DNA of 12,653 bases from Baffinella frigidus (GCA_026770585.1 MU646428.1:492704-505356); one strand, 5' to 3'; shown: positions 6,762-12,507, counted from the first letter of the stretch. Numbers and translations are program-made. The notes: generated by a model not told the origin, from the letters alone.

Positions 6762-6833
6762 TCCCTTAAGTGGCGAGTAGGCTCATACGCCGTACCGTAG
6801 GGCCCTAGGACCTGCCTAGGACCTGTAGGGGGT
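6762..6833 (+). repeat. Dispersed repeat R5, copy 1
   Basis: About 70 bp shared with 7387-7455 (inverted) and 8957-9024 (direct). Common core: AGTGGCNAGTAGGC, then CCGTAGGGCCCTAGGACC, then TGCCTAGGACCT, then GGGGTC. Copies 1 and 2 flank the foldback cluster at 6867-7141 as an outer inverted pair. Confidence 0.75.
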
Positions 6834-6866
6834 CCTTTAATAAGACCCCCTCGCCACTCACGGGAT

Positions 6867-6982
6867 ATGGGTACCTCGCTCATAAGACCCCCCCCCCCCC
6901 CAGGACCCTCCAGGAGGCCTATTCCCAAGGTCCTATGGTAGTTCTAGGGGGTGGGGCGCTTGCTTATGAGCGAGGTACCCAT
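6867..6982. repeat. Foldback, 20-bp perfect arms
   Basis: Arms 6867-6886 and 6963-6982 are exact inverted copies (ATGGGTACCTCGCTCATAAG). A C14 run and a G-rich run lie just inside the arms. Confidence 0.8.
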
Positions 6983-7021
6983 GTACATGTACGAGATGTA
7001 TCCCAGGATAGTCCTCACAGC

Positions 7022-7141
7022 TACAGGGGTACCTCGCTCATAAGAAAGCGCCCCCCCCCTAGGACCACCATAGGGCCCTAGGCATGTCCTACTGTAGGGT
7101 CCTAGGGGGGGGTTGTTTCTTATGAGCGAGGTACCCCTGTA
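7022..7141. repeat. Foldback, 26-bp perfect arms plus inner arms
   Basis: Arms 7022-7047 and 7116-7141 are exact inverted copies sharing GGTACCTCGCTCATAAG with the preceding foldback. After a 3-base difference the pairing resumes through C-run/G-run and CTAGGACC/GGTCCTAG. The two foldbacks together make four alternately oriented copies of one 17-bp motif. Confidence 0.82.
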
Positions 7142-7229
7142 CTGCCATGATGATACTCAAGCTCCCACGCTTGCGAAGAACCGTTCTACACACACAGTGG
7201 GTCCGACCAGCTCTAGAAATGGTTTTATT

Positions 7230-7253
7230 CAACACCCAACGCGTCGGGTGTTG
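7230..7253. repeat. Small hairpin
   Basis: CAACACCC and GGGTGTTG around ACGCGT. Another small hairpin, CCCGGCG and CGCCGGG, follows a C-run near 7325-7343. No gene is supported in 7142-7386; two short opposing ORFs there overlap each other. Confidence 0.5.
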
Positions 7254-7386
7254 CAGTACACCACCCGCTGGGGATACAACCCCGTGTAGGATGACCGAAG
7301 TGACTATACAAGCCCCCCCCCCCCCCCGGCGAATTGCGCCGGGCGCCAGCTTCATTTATCCCTTAAGTGCCTATGGGGTCAAAATT

Positions 7387-7455
7387 GACCCCACAGAGGT
7401 CCTAGGCAGGTCCTAGGGCCCTACAGTAGGGCGTATGCGCCTACTGGCCACTTCA
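7387..7455 (-). repeat. Dispersed repeat R5, copy 2 (inverted)
   Basis: Reverse complement of the 6762 and 8957 copies with few differences. Its edge overlaps an 18/20 palindrome at 7374-7393 (TGGGGTCAA and TTGACCCCA). Confidence 0.75.
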
Positions 7456-7486
7456 GGGTTATGGGTGTTGAGTCGAAGCGGGTGCG
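7456..7486 (+). repeat. 31-bp direct repeat, left copy
   Basis: AGGGTTATGGGTGTTGAG, then TCGAAGCGGGTGCG. The right copy at 7736-7766 has one difference. The pair brackets the large hairpin. A perfect 8-bp-stem hairpin (GCGCTGTT, GCAG, AACAGCGC; 7484-7503) lies just inside. Confidence 0.75.
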
Positions 7487-7519
7487 CTGTTGCAGAACAG
7501 CGCCCCCCCCCCGCGGATT

Positions 7520-7685
7520 TAATAGGGCAACGGCCTGAAAATGGGGTAGTTAGGCCTACGGCATTGCCTAGGACCTCCTACCGTAGGCCGAGGGATCCTA
7601 GGACCAAAAAGTCTCGGCCTACGGAAGGAGGTCCTAGGCAATGCCGTAGGCCTAACTACCCCATTTTCAGGCCGTTGCCCTATTA
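7520..7685. repeat. Near-perfect 73-bp-arm hairpin
   Basis: Arms 7520-7579 and 7626-7685 are inverted copies with no mismatch over 60 bp. After a single A:A mismatch (7580 and 7625) pairing continues for 12 bp (7581-7592 with 7613-7624), leaving a 20-nt loop, 7593-7612. Such identity implies recent formation or active correction. No coding content is evident. An RNA from either strand would form a long duplex, a possible small-RNA source, but nothing here shows transcription. Confidence 0.93.
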
Positions 7686-7735
7686 GATTGCGGGCGGCCG
7701 CTTCGGTTATGGGCGTAAGCTTACAGCGCCTTGAA

Positions 7736-7766
7736 GGGTTATGGGTGTTGAGTCGAAGCGAGTGCG
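7736..7766 (+). repeat. 31-bp direct repeat, right copy
   Basis: Matches 7456-7486 at 30 of 31 positions. Confidence 0.75.
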
Positions 7767-7865
7767 GCAGGCGTCGGTGCTTCGGCGAAGCGGGTGCTCC
7801 AGGGCTCGAGGCTCGCCTTGGCTTTCAGCATTCGCTTCCGTGTCTTGTACGACTCGAACCTGTGG

Positions 7866-8127
7866 GGGGTTGGGGTTTAGGGCTTAGGGTTTAGGGTTTA
7901 GGGATTACATGTAGGGTTTGGGGTTTGGGGTTTGGGGTTTGGGGTTTGGGGTTTGGGGTTTGGGGTTTGGGGTTTGGGATTTGGGGGTTGGGGTTTAGGG
8001 TTTGGGGTTTGGGGCTTAGGGCTTAGGGCTTAGGGTTTGGGGATCAGGGTTTAGGGGTTTGGGGTTTGGGGTTTGAGGTTTGGGGGTTGGTGTTTAGGGT
8101 TTAAGGTTTAGGGCTTAGGGGTTAGGC
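7866..8127 (+). repeat. Telomere-like tract, TTTGGGG block
   Basis: Positions 7913-7985 are nearly pure TTTGGGG; the flanks mix TTTAGGG, CTTAGGG and TTTGGGG. The period stays at seven. Confidence 0.93.
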
Positions 8128-8394
8128 TACTCGATCGTGCCACATGCGAGACTTTCGACGGCGAAGGAAACTTTTTAACAAATCTGGTTCTCGACAACGG
8201 TACTCAACCAGACACGCGGAACAAGGGGCCCTAACGCGTTGTGTGAGGACTGACGACGCCCCCCCACCTCGGGAGAAAGGACTCTAGGATTTATCTCCGC
8301 CCGAGGCGGGCCCGTCCCAGAGCCCACCCTCACCAGGGTCCACACGTTGGCAGCGCCAGCCATGCACACGGCGTCAAGTGGCAGGGTCGATGGA
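8128..8394. other. Non-repetitive spacer, weak minus exon candidate
   Basis: On minus, a GC-rich frame reads AVCMAGAANVWTL and is followed by a donor-like CTG/GTGAGG near 8333-8338. No acceptor-like site is seen upstream, so no exon is called. Confidence 0.3.
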
Positions 8395-8462
8395 GGGGAG
8401 CCTCACATGTCGGCGTCGAGGGTGATGGAGCTTTCGAGCGTGACCTTGGACGCTGTCCGCCC
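8395..8462 (+). repeat. 68-bp duplicated segment, left copy
   Basis: Identical to 8628-8695 except for one base (CTTTCG against CTTGCG). On + it reads MSASRVMELSSVTLDAVRP; on minus it reads ASKVTLESSITLDADM then TGA. Both frames have high G/C at third positions, so it may be an exon copy, strand undecided. Confidence 0.8.
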
Positions 8463-8520
8463 CCCCCCCGAAAAAATCCGGCAACAGACAAAATCTGGTT
8501 GGGCAACCATCTCCCCGGTC

Positions 8521-8522
<2 letters not shown>

Positions 8523-8563
<41 letters not shown>

Positions 8564-8579
8564 TGTGTGTGCGTGTGTG

Positions 8580-8617
<38 letters not shown>
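8523..8617 (+). repeat. TG microsatellite
   Basis: Two (TG)n blocks separated by GTATATATG, lying between the two 68-bp copies. The long Cys/Val and His/Thr ORFs across it are artefacts of the dinucleotide repeat. Confidence 0.97.
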
Positions 8618-8618
<1 letters not shown>

Positions 8619-8627
8619 TTATATATA

Positions 8628-8695
8628 GGGGAGCCTCACATGTCGGCGTCGAGGGTGATGGAGCTTGCGAGCGTGACCTTGGACGCTGTCCGCCC
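8628..8695 (+). repeat. 68-bp duplicated segment, right copy
   Basis: Second copy, 233 bp downstream. On minus an acceptor-like GATGCCAG directly precedes it, which the left copy lacks. Confidence 0.8.
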
Positions 8696-8698
8696 TGG

Positions 8699-8899
8699 CA
8701 TCGCCTGCCGCGCATCACCCATAAAGACATTAGAGGGGTTATTCGCTATTCGGAAGACATTGGAGGGGTTACTCGCGAAGACATCAGAGGGGCTATTCGG
8801 AAGACATTAGAGGGGTTACTCGGAAGACATTAGAGGGGTTACCCGCGAAGACATCAGAGGGGTTGCTCGCGAATACGGAAAAACAGCGCCCTAGGGTCC
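8699..8899 (+). repeat. Minisatellite module, copy 1
   Basis: Starts ATCGCCTGCCGCGCATC and ends CGCGAATACGG, CAGCGCCCTAGGGTCC. In between are six units of GACATTAGAGGGG-TTACTCGGAA, starting at 8726, 8756, 8780, 8803, 8826 and 8850 (mostly 23-24 bp). Because 23 is not a multiple of three, a coding role is unlikely. Confidence 0.9.
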
Positions 8900-8956
8900 G
8901 CGTCGAAAGCATAGGGGTTACTCTTTAATGCCACGCTCGCGTTGTAAGACATTCGT

Positions 8957-9024
8957 TGAGTGGCCAGTAGGCTCATGCGCCCTACCGTAGGGCCCTAGGA
9001 CCTGCCTAGGACCTCTTTGGGGTC
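8957..9024 (+). repeat. Dispersed repeat R5, copy 3
   Basis: Same core as at 6762-6833: CCTACCGTAGGGCCCTAGG, then TGCCTAGGACCT. Lies between the two minisatellite modules. Confidence 0.75.
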
Positions 9025-9049
9025 AAGCACAGGGGTTACTCGCGACTGA

Positions 9050-9149
9050 GGATCCTACAGTAGGGCTGGTCCTAGGGTCCTACAGTAGAGCTAGTCATAG
9101 GATCCTACGGTAGGGCTAGTCATAGGGTCCTACGGTAGGGCTAGTCTTA
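9050..9149 (+). repeat. Four tandem 25-bp units
   Basis: Units start at 9050, 9075, 9100 and 9125. Consensus GGNTCCTACGGTAGGG then CTAGTCATA. Each contains the CCTACNGTAGG palindrome that is also at the core of the TIR element and R5. Confidence 0.9.
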
Positions 9150-9173
9150 GGAGAATAGGACCAGCCTAGGGGT

Positions 9174-9387
9174 ATCACCTGCCGCGCATCGCCCATCAAG
9201 ACATTAGAGGGGTTGGTCGGAAGACATTAGAGGGGCTACTCGGAAGACATCGGAGGGGTTATTCGGAAGACATTAGAGGGGTTACTCGGAAGACATTAGA
9301 GGTGTGATTCGGAAGACATTAGAGGGGTTACTCGGAAGACATGATAGGTGTTACTCGCGAATACGGAAACACCGCGCCCTAGGGTCC
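9174..9387 (+). repeat. Minisatellite module, copy 2
   Basis: Same start and end blocks as 8699-8899, with seven units at an exact 23-bp period (9200, 9223, 9246, 9269, 9292, 9315, 9338). A segmental duplication with array-length change. Confidence 0.92.
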
Positions 9388-9924
9388 TACGTTCAATAGC
9401 TAATGTGCAGGGGGTGACAGCTGCAGAATGTACAGGGGTTACTCGCGAGTAAGGAGACGCAGCAACCCTAGAGTGGCTCTATGCTCCTAGGACTAGCCCT
9501 ACGGTAGGACCCTAGAAAGGTACGTGTTCTTATTCGCGAGTAACCCATGCAAGACGCACCGCACCGCAAATGGCATAGCTCACGTTACCGAGGTGGGCCC
9601 GTTTCTTAAGGCTGGTTGACTTTTGTATCACGCAACTCAAGGCCCAAGGGCCTCATTTAGGACCTGTACCGAGAGTAATAAAGAAGAAGAAGAAGTCCTA
9701 GCCTAGGTCCTCACGCCCCCCCTCCCCCCCTCCCGCAGGAGGTACAGTGGACCTGCCCTAACACAAACCCGTCGGGGCCGGACTGATTGAGTATGTGTGG
9801 AGGGTAGGTATGCGTTATGGTGTCCACCCTTCGAGTAACAAAGAAGAAGAAGAAGCACCGCACTAGGTGGGCCTGAGTTCCAGGGGAGGCCGAGAAGCCC
9901 TGAGTAGAGGAGATCGAAGGAGCC
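9388..9924. other. Spacer with short repeats, no gene supported
   Basis: Contains the perfect palindrome TTACTCGCGAGTAA (9439-9452), and two AGTAA(T)AAAGAAGAAGAAG blocks (near 9673 and 9836). A related GAGTAATAACGAAGAAG lies in the alpha-exon intron near 12136. A C-run lies near 9715-9732. Confidence 0.5.
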
Positions 9925-10013
9925 CCCCTATGTCCCTACGGGTTGCCTACTGTAGGGTCCTAGGTCTGATCGCTTAGGGGTTATTCAAAATCCCTTCGAA
10001 GTCCGCTGTGTGG
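9925..10013 (+). mobile_element. 161-bp TIR element family, 5'-truncated copy C
   Basis: Matches the right 85-90 bp of copies A and B, from CTATGTCCCTACGGGTTGCC to the terminal CGCTGTGTGG. The left half is replaced by unrelated sequence. Confidence 0.75.
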
Positions 10014-10026
10014 CTGGGCGGGAGCA

Positions 10027-10112
10027 TGACATGGCCGTCTCGTTCAAACAGAGGAGATCTGGGAGGGCGCAGACCGACATGGCCGCCTCGTTCAGCCTTG
10101 GAGGCGGCTGGC
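10027..10112 (-). pseudogene. Degenerate delta exon copies
   Basis: Two relics of the delta segment on minus. 10071-10112 has an acceptor-like TACGCAG and a donor-like GTCTGC but is 5 nt short relative to 10210-10254, which shifts the frame. 10027-10047 keeps only NETAMS-type sequence and lacks a donor. Confidence 0.4.
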
Positions 10113-10156
10113 GTCTGCGTAGGAACAACCCTAAAGGGGCGTCTCCATAACCCAAC

Positions 10157-10328
10157 CCATACGTGGATAGGCCGCAGGACCCTACGGTAGGCAATCCGTA
10201 GGAGCAGACCGACATGGCCGTCGCGTTCAAGCTTGCCCTGGAGGACGCTGCCGTCTGCGTAGGAACAACCGTATGACCCTACCCTACGGGTTGCCTACCG
10301 TAGGGTCCTACGGCGTATCCACTTATGG
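10157..10328. repeat. 45-bp inverted repeat around a delta exon
   Basis: Arms 10157-10201 and 10284-10328 match at 41 of 45 positions. Each contains the CCTACGGTAGGCAA core of the TIR element. The 82-bp interior holds the delta exon-like segment 10210-10254. Confidence 0.75.
10210..10254 (-). CDS. Delta exon-like segment (45 nt, phase 0)
   Basis: Acceptor-like TTCCTACGCAG, 15 codons TAASSRASLNATAMS, donor-like TCG/GTCTGC. The end matches the last 15 codons of gamma exon 1 (SGSSKPSMNETAMS). The opposite strand reads TDMAVAFKLALEDAAVC with its own AG and GT, so strand choice rests on the gamma exon. Confidence 0.35.
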
Positions 10329-10454
10329 AGGAGGACGAGGTGTGAGGACGCAACCCTAGGGACGGGCCCGCCTCGGGGCGAGAGGCCCGGAGTGGAGAAG
10401 ATCTGGGTGGGAACAGCTGCAAATGGTTACAGCTGCCAAATGCAAAACATACCG

Positions 10455-10586
10455 GCTATCAGTTTTCGGGTTTCGGGTTTCGGGTCTCGGGTCTCGGGTT
10501 TCGAGTTTCGGGTTTAAGAGAGCACACCCAGGTTTCGGGTTTCGGGTTTCGGGTTTCGGGTTTCGGGTTTCGGGTTTCGGGTTTAA
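10455..10586 (+). repeat. Telomere-like tract, TTTCGGG block
   Basis: Two runs of TTTCGGG (10463-10515, degenerate, and 10531-10584, nearly pure). The ORF reading FGFRVSG across it is a repeat artefact. Confidence 0.95.
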
Positions 10587-10596
10587 GGGAACGCAC

Positions 10597-10692
10597 CGAC
10601 ATGGCCGTCTCGTTCATGCTGGGCTTGGAGGACCCTGATGTCTGGGAATACCAGCTGTCCTCCAGGTGTATCTGCCTCTGCGCTAGTTGCTC
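10597..10692 (-). CDS. Gamma exon 1 (96 nt, phase 0-0)
   Basis: Acceptor-like CGGGACGCAG, then 32 codons, then donor-like TCG/GTGCGT. The peptide starts EQLAQRQIHLEDSWYSQ and ends SSKPSMNETAMS. The frame is open throughout with mostly G/C third bases. Copy 2 at 10851-10901 repeats the first 17 codons with H-L to N-Q changes. It is flanked on both sides by telomere-like tracts, which would be intronic. No family recognised. Confidence 0.45.
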
Positions 10693-10739
10693 CTGCGTCC
10701 CGAGGGGTTCTGGGTTCAGGTTTTGGGGTTTGGGTTGGG

Positions 10740-10843
10740 GCGTAGGGCTAAGGGCTTAGGGCTTGGGGCTTGGGGCTTAGGGCTTAGGGCTTAGGGCATG
10801 GGGCTTAGGGCTTAGGGCTTAGGGCTTAGGGCTTAGGGCTTAG
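10740..10843 (+). repeat. Telomere-like tract, CTTAGGG block
   Basis: About fourteen heptamers, mostly CTTAGGG, with CTTGGGG and CATGGGG variants. Separates gamma copies 1 and 2. Confidence 0.93.
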
Positions 10844-10850
10844 ATGACTC

Positions 10851-10901
10851 CTGGGAATACCAGCTATCCTCCTGGTTTATCTGCCTCTGTGCAAGTTGCT
10901 C
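10851..10901 (-). pseudogene. Gamma exon 2, partial copy
   Basis: Acceptor-like AACGCAG, then EQLAQRQINQEDSWYSQ. After that the frame runs into CTTAGGG-type sequence and stops. No phase-0 donor is visible, so it is probably a broken duplicate. Confidence 0.4.
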
Positions 10902-10905
10902 CTGC

Positions 10906-11009
10906 GTTTGGGGTTTGGGTTTAGGGGTTGAGGTTTGGGGTTTGGGGTTTGGGGTTTGGTGTTTGGTGTTTAGGGTTTAGGGTTTAGGGTTTAGGGTTTA
11001 GAGCGTTGG
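10906..11009 (+). repeat. Telomere-like tract, TTTGGGG and TTTAGGG blocks
   Basis: TTTGGGG heptamers grade into TTTAGGG (10972-11000). Confidence 0.92.
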
Positions 11010-11019
11010 GTTTAGAGAG

Positions 11020-11335
11020 GGTTCGGATCGAAGGCAGACAGGGGTGACTGAAACCCCAGTCGTACGAGGGTTTTCGGGTATTATTTTTCTGGTATCAGTT
11101 TTCGGGTATTGGCTTTCGGGTATCGATTTCCGGGCATCGGGTTTCAGGTTTGAAGGTTTCGGGTTTTGGGTTTCGGGTAGAAGGGGGTTGGTTTTGGGTT
11201 TCGGGTAGAAGGGGGCAGACCGGGGGTGACTGAACCCCCAGTTGTATGAGGAGTTTCGGGCATCGGTTTTCGGGTATTGGGTTTCGGGTTTCGGGTTTCG
11301 GATTTCCGGTTTTCATGGTTTCGGGTAGAAGGGGG
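11020..11335 (+). repeat. Degenerate TTTCGGG tract with a duplicated 40-bp insert
   Basis: TTTCGGG and ATCGGGT-like units. GGCAGACNGGGGTGACTGAA followed by CCCCAGT occurs at 11031-11062 and 11213-11244, with a small GGGGT/ACCCC stem. The 101-codon minus ORF here (NPKPETRNP-type) is a repeat artefact. Confidence 0.7.
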
Positions 11336-11352
11336 GATACCGGGGTGACAAA

Positions 11353-11409
11353 GCGCTTGAAGGCGAAGAAGTCTTTGCCGGGCCTGTTTGCTGCCGCCAT
11401 CCCGTCCTC
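11353..11409 (-). CDS. Beta exon 3
   Basis: Acceptor-like CCCCCCAACAG, then 19 codons EDGMAAANRPGKDFFAFKR with high third-position G/C. The copy at 11532-11588 is the same peptide. The donor is not clear: GTCACC or GTATCC follow within 15 nt. A phase-0 start is compatible with the phase-0 end of the alpha exons. No family recognised. Confidence 0.4.
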
Positions 11410-11531
11410 CTGTTGGGGGGGGGGGGCACTACCGTTTATGTCACAGAGTGGGCTTCACAGATCGGTCCCTGTATTTTCGTTTACGGAACCAACCTACGGT
11501 ATTGCGGGGTGGTGGTGGGGGTAAGGGTGCA
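11410..11531. other. Spacer between beta copies
   Basis: Contains a G run (11416-11426) and no recognised element; intronic in the minus gene model. Confidence 0.4.
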
Positions 11532-11588
11532 GCGCTTGAACGCGAAGAAGTCTTTGCCGGGCCTGTTTGCTGCCGCCATACCGTCCTC
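11532..11588 (-). CDS. Beta exon 2
   Basis: Acceptor-like CTACCAG, then the same 19 codons as beta exon 3, with only synonymous differences (GGT for GGG, GCG for GCC). Downstream the sequence diverges (CGC TGC ACC). Silent-only change between copies argues that the peptide was under constraint or that the copies are very young. Confidence 0.42.
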
Positions 11589-11603
11589 CTGGTAGGGTTG
11601 AAG

Positions 11604-11668
11604 GTTTATGGTTTATGGTTTATGGTTTATGGTTTATGGTTTATGGTTTATGGTTTATGGTTTATGGT
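11604..11668 (+). repeat. TTTATGG heptamer array
   Basis: About nine perfect heptamers, a one-base variant (G to T at position 5) of TTTAGGG. The VYGLWFM-type ORFs across it are artefacts. Confidence 0.97.
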
Positions 11669-11680
11669 TCAGGCAACGGC

Positions 11681-11730
11681 TGAAACCCGAAACCCGAAAC
11701 CCGTTTCGGGTTTCGGGTTTCGGGTTTCGG
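11681..11730. repeat. TTTCGGG inverted palindrome
   Basis: CCCGAAA repeats to about 11703 turn directly into TTTCGGG repeats. Polarity is C-strand then G-strand, the opposite of a chromosome-end fusion, so a foldback or inversion is the better reading. Confidence 0.9.
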
Positions 11731-11767
11731 CCCGGCCCAGCCTGTTTGATACCGCCGTCGCATCCTC
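11731..11767 (-). pseudogene. Beta exon 1, degenerate copy
   Basis: Acceptor-like GGCAG, then EDATAVSNRLGRAE, which aligns with EDGMAAANRPGKDF at half its positions before running into the CCCGAAA array. Confidence 0.4.
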
Positions 11768-11771
11768 CTGC

Positions 11772-11819
11772 CTTATCAATTAGGGGTGGTTCAAAATCCC
11801 TTCGAAGTAAACTGAGCGG
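11772..11819 (+). mobile_element. TIR element family, right-end fragment E
   Basis: CTTATC, TTAGGGGT, TTCAAAATCCCTTCGAAGT and CTGAGCGG match the terminal 48 bp of element A. In the gene model it lies in the intron between alpha exon 4 and beta exon 1. Confidence 0.7.
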
Positions 11820-11840
11820 AATGAAGCAAAAAAAAAGTAC

Positions 11841-11915
11841 CTCTTGCAGTTCCTTGACGTCGTCGATCAAAGTCACGTCCTTGAGCGTGCGGATGTTTGC
11901 TGTCACGTCCCGTTC
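11841..11915 (-). CDS. Alpha exon 4 (75 nt, phase 0-0)
   Basis: Acceptor-like GTTTGTACCAG, 25 codons, donor-like GAG/GTACTT. The peptide begins ERDVTANIRTLKDVTL and continues IDDVKELQE. It differs from alpha exon 2 by G to R and E to K plus silent changes. A poly-T run follows the donor. The 25-residue repeating peptide has Leu/Ile/Val spacing that faintly recalls a leucine-rich repeat, but this is not a firm assignment. Confidence 0.5.
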
Positions 11916-11983
11916 CTGGTACAAACTCTTACAACCCCACATGTAAAAAGGGTGCGCGAGCGTTCTCGAGTGGTGAGGCCGAC

Positions 11984-12030
11984 CTCTTGCAGTTCCTCGA
12001 CGTCGATCAAAGTCACGTCCTTGTGCGTAC
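11984..12030 (-). pseudogene. Alpha exon 3, truncated copy
   Basis: Keeps KDVTLID.VEELQE with a 3-bp deletion and a donor-like GAG/GTCGGC, but the 5' third is replaced and no good acceptor is seen in phase. The intron on its left (11916-11983) is 68 nt and nearly identical to 12236-12303. Confidence 0.45.
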
Positions 12031-12160
12031 CGAGGCGGGCTCATCTTGAGACTCACCGACGTTTGAACCACTCGCTCGTCTCTAAACTGAAGAGCCTACT
12101 TAGGGCCTGTATCGCGAGAAACAAACTAGGCTTGGGAGTAATAACGAAGAAGAAGAGTAC

Positions 12161-12235
12161 CTCTTGCAGCTCCTCGACGTCGTCGATCAAAGTCACGTCC
12201 TTGAGTGTGCGGATGTTTGCTGTCACGTCCCCTTC
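12161..12235 (-). CDS. Alpha exon 2 (75 nt, phase 0-0)
   Basis: Acceptor-like GTTTGTACCAG, 25 codons starting EGDVTANIRTLKD and ending IDDVEELQE, donor-like GAG/GTACTC. The unit of exon plus intron at 11835-12003 and 12156-12324 is a direct repeat of about 169 bp at a 321-bp period. Confidence 0.52.
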
Positions 12236-12303
12236 CTGGTACAAACTCTTACAACGCCACATGTAAAAAGGGTGCGCGAGCGTTCTCGAGTGGTGAGACA
12301 GAC

Positions 12304-12396
12304 CTTTTGCAGCTCCTCGACGTCGTCGATGAGAGTCACGTCCTTGAGTGTGCGGATGTTTGCTGTCACGTCCAGCACCGCTCGCGCCATCGGCAC
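12304..12396 (-). CDS. Alpha exon 1 (93 nt, phase 0-0)
   Basis: The acceptor CAG lies directly at the end of a telomere-like C-rich tract (AACCCAAAACCCAG). 31 codons: VPMARAVL, then DVTANIRTLKDVTL, then IDDVEELQK; donor-like AAG/GTCTGT. 25 of 31 codons end in G or C. It joins in frame to the exon at 12508-12602. It is likely the ancestral copy, since it alone has the VPMARAV start. Confidence 0.52.
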
Positions 12397-12507
12397 CTGG
12401 GTTTTGGGTTCTGGGTTTTGGGTTTAGGGTTTAGGGTTTTGGGTTTTGGGTTTTGGGTTCTCAGGGCCGGAAGCGAGTTGGTCAGAGCTAGCGTGTCATG
12501 TGCGCAC
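12397..12507 (-). other. Candidate intron made largely of telomere-like repeat
   Basis: 111 nt on minus, from donor GTGCGC to acceptor CCCAG. 12399-12460 on + is TTTTGGG/TTTAGGG heptamer array, so the coding strand carries CCCAAAA and CCCTAAA, which supply a pyrimidine-rich stretch and AG acceptor. Confidence 0.5.
12399..12460 (+). repeat. Telomere-like tract, TTTTGGG block
   Basis: Mostly TTTTGGG, with TTTAGGG and TTCTGGG members. Confidence 0.93.

Noticed and set aside
7142-7416. Opposing 88-89-codon ORFs
   Set aside because: Fully overlapping, cross C-runs and hairpins, no recognisable motif.
7845-7870. tRNA-like B-box on minus (GGTTCGAGTC)
   Set aside because: The region where the 5' part would lie is telomere-like tract; no acceptor stem or anticodon arm can be formed.
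8347-8833. Long Cys/Val and His/Thr ORFs
   Set aside because: Produced by the TG microsatellite and continued by chance into the 23-bp minisatellite.
9200-9360. Regular 23-bp repeats resembling a CRISPR array
   Set aside because: Units are contiguous with no unique spacers and the genome context is eukaryotic.
10423-10638. + ORF reading repeated FGFRVSG
   Set aside because: It is the translation of the TTTCGGG heptamer array; seven is not a multiple of three, so a 21-bp repeat yields open frames automatically.
11095-11400. 101-codon minus ORF with NPKPETRNP repeats
   Set aside because: Mostly translated TTTCGGG-type tract; only the first part, beta exon 3, is kept.
11388-11946. + ORFs reading VYGLWFM repeats
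   Set aside because: Artefact of the TTTATGG array; the flanking parts overlap beta and alpha exon-like segments on the other strand.
11655-12071. 138-codon minus ORF as one protein
   Set aside because: It crosses the intron-like 68-nt block and the TIR fragment; the exon-intron reading explains the repeated blocks better.
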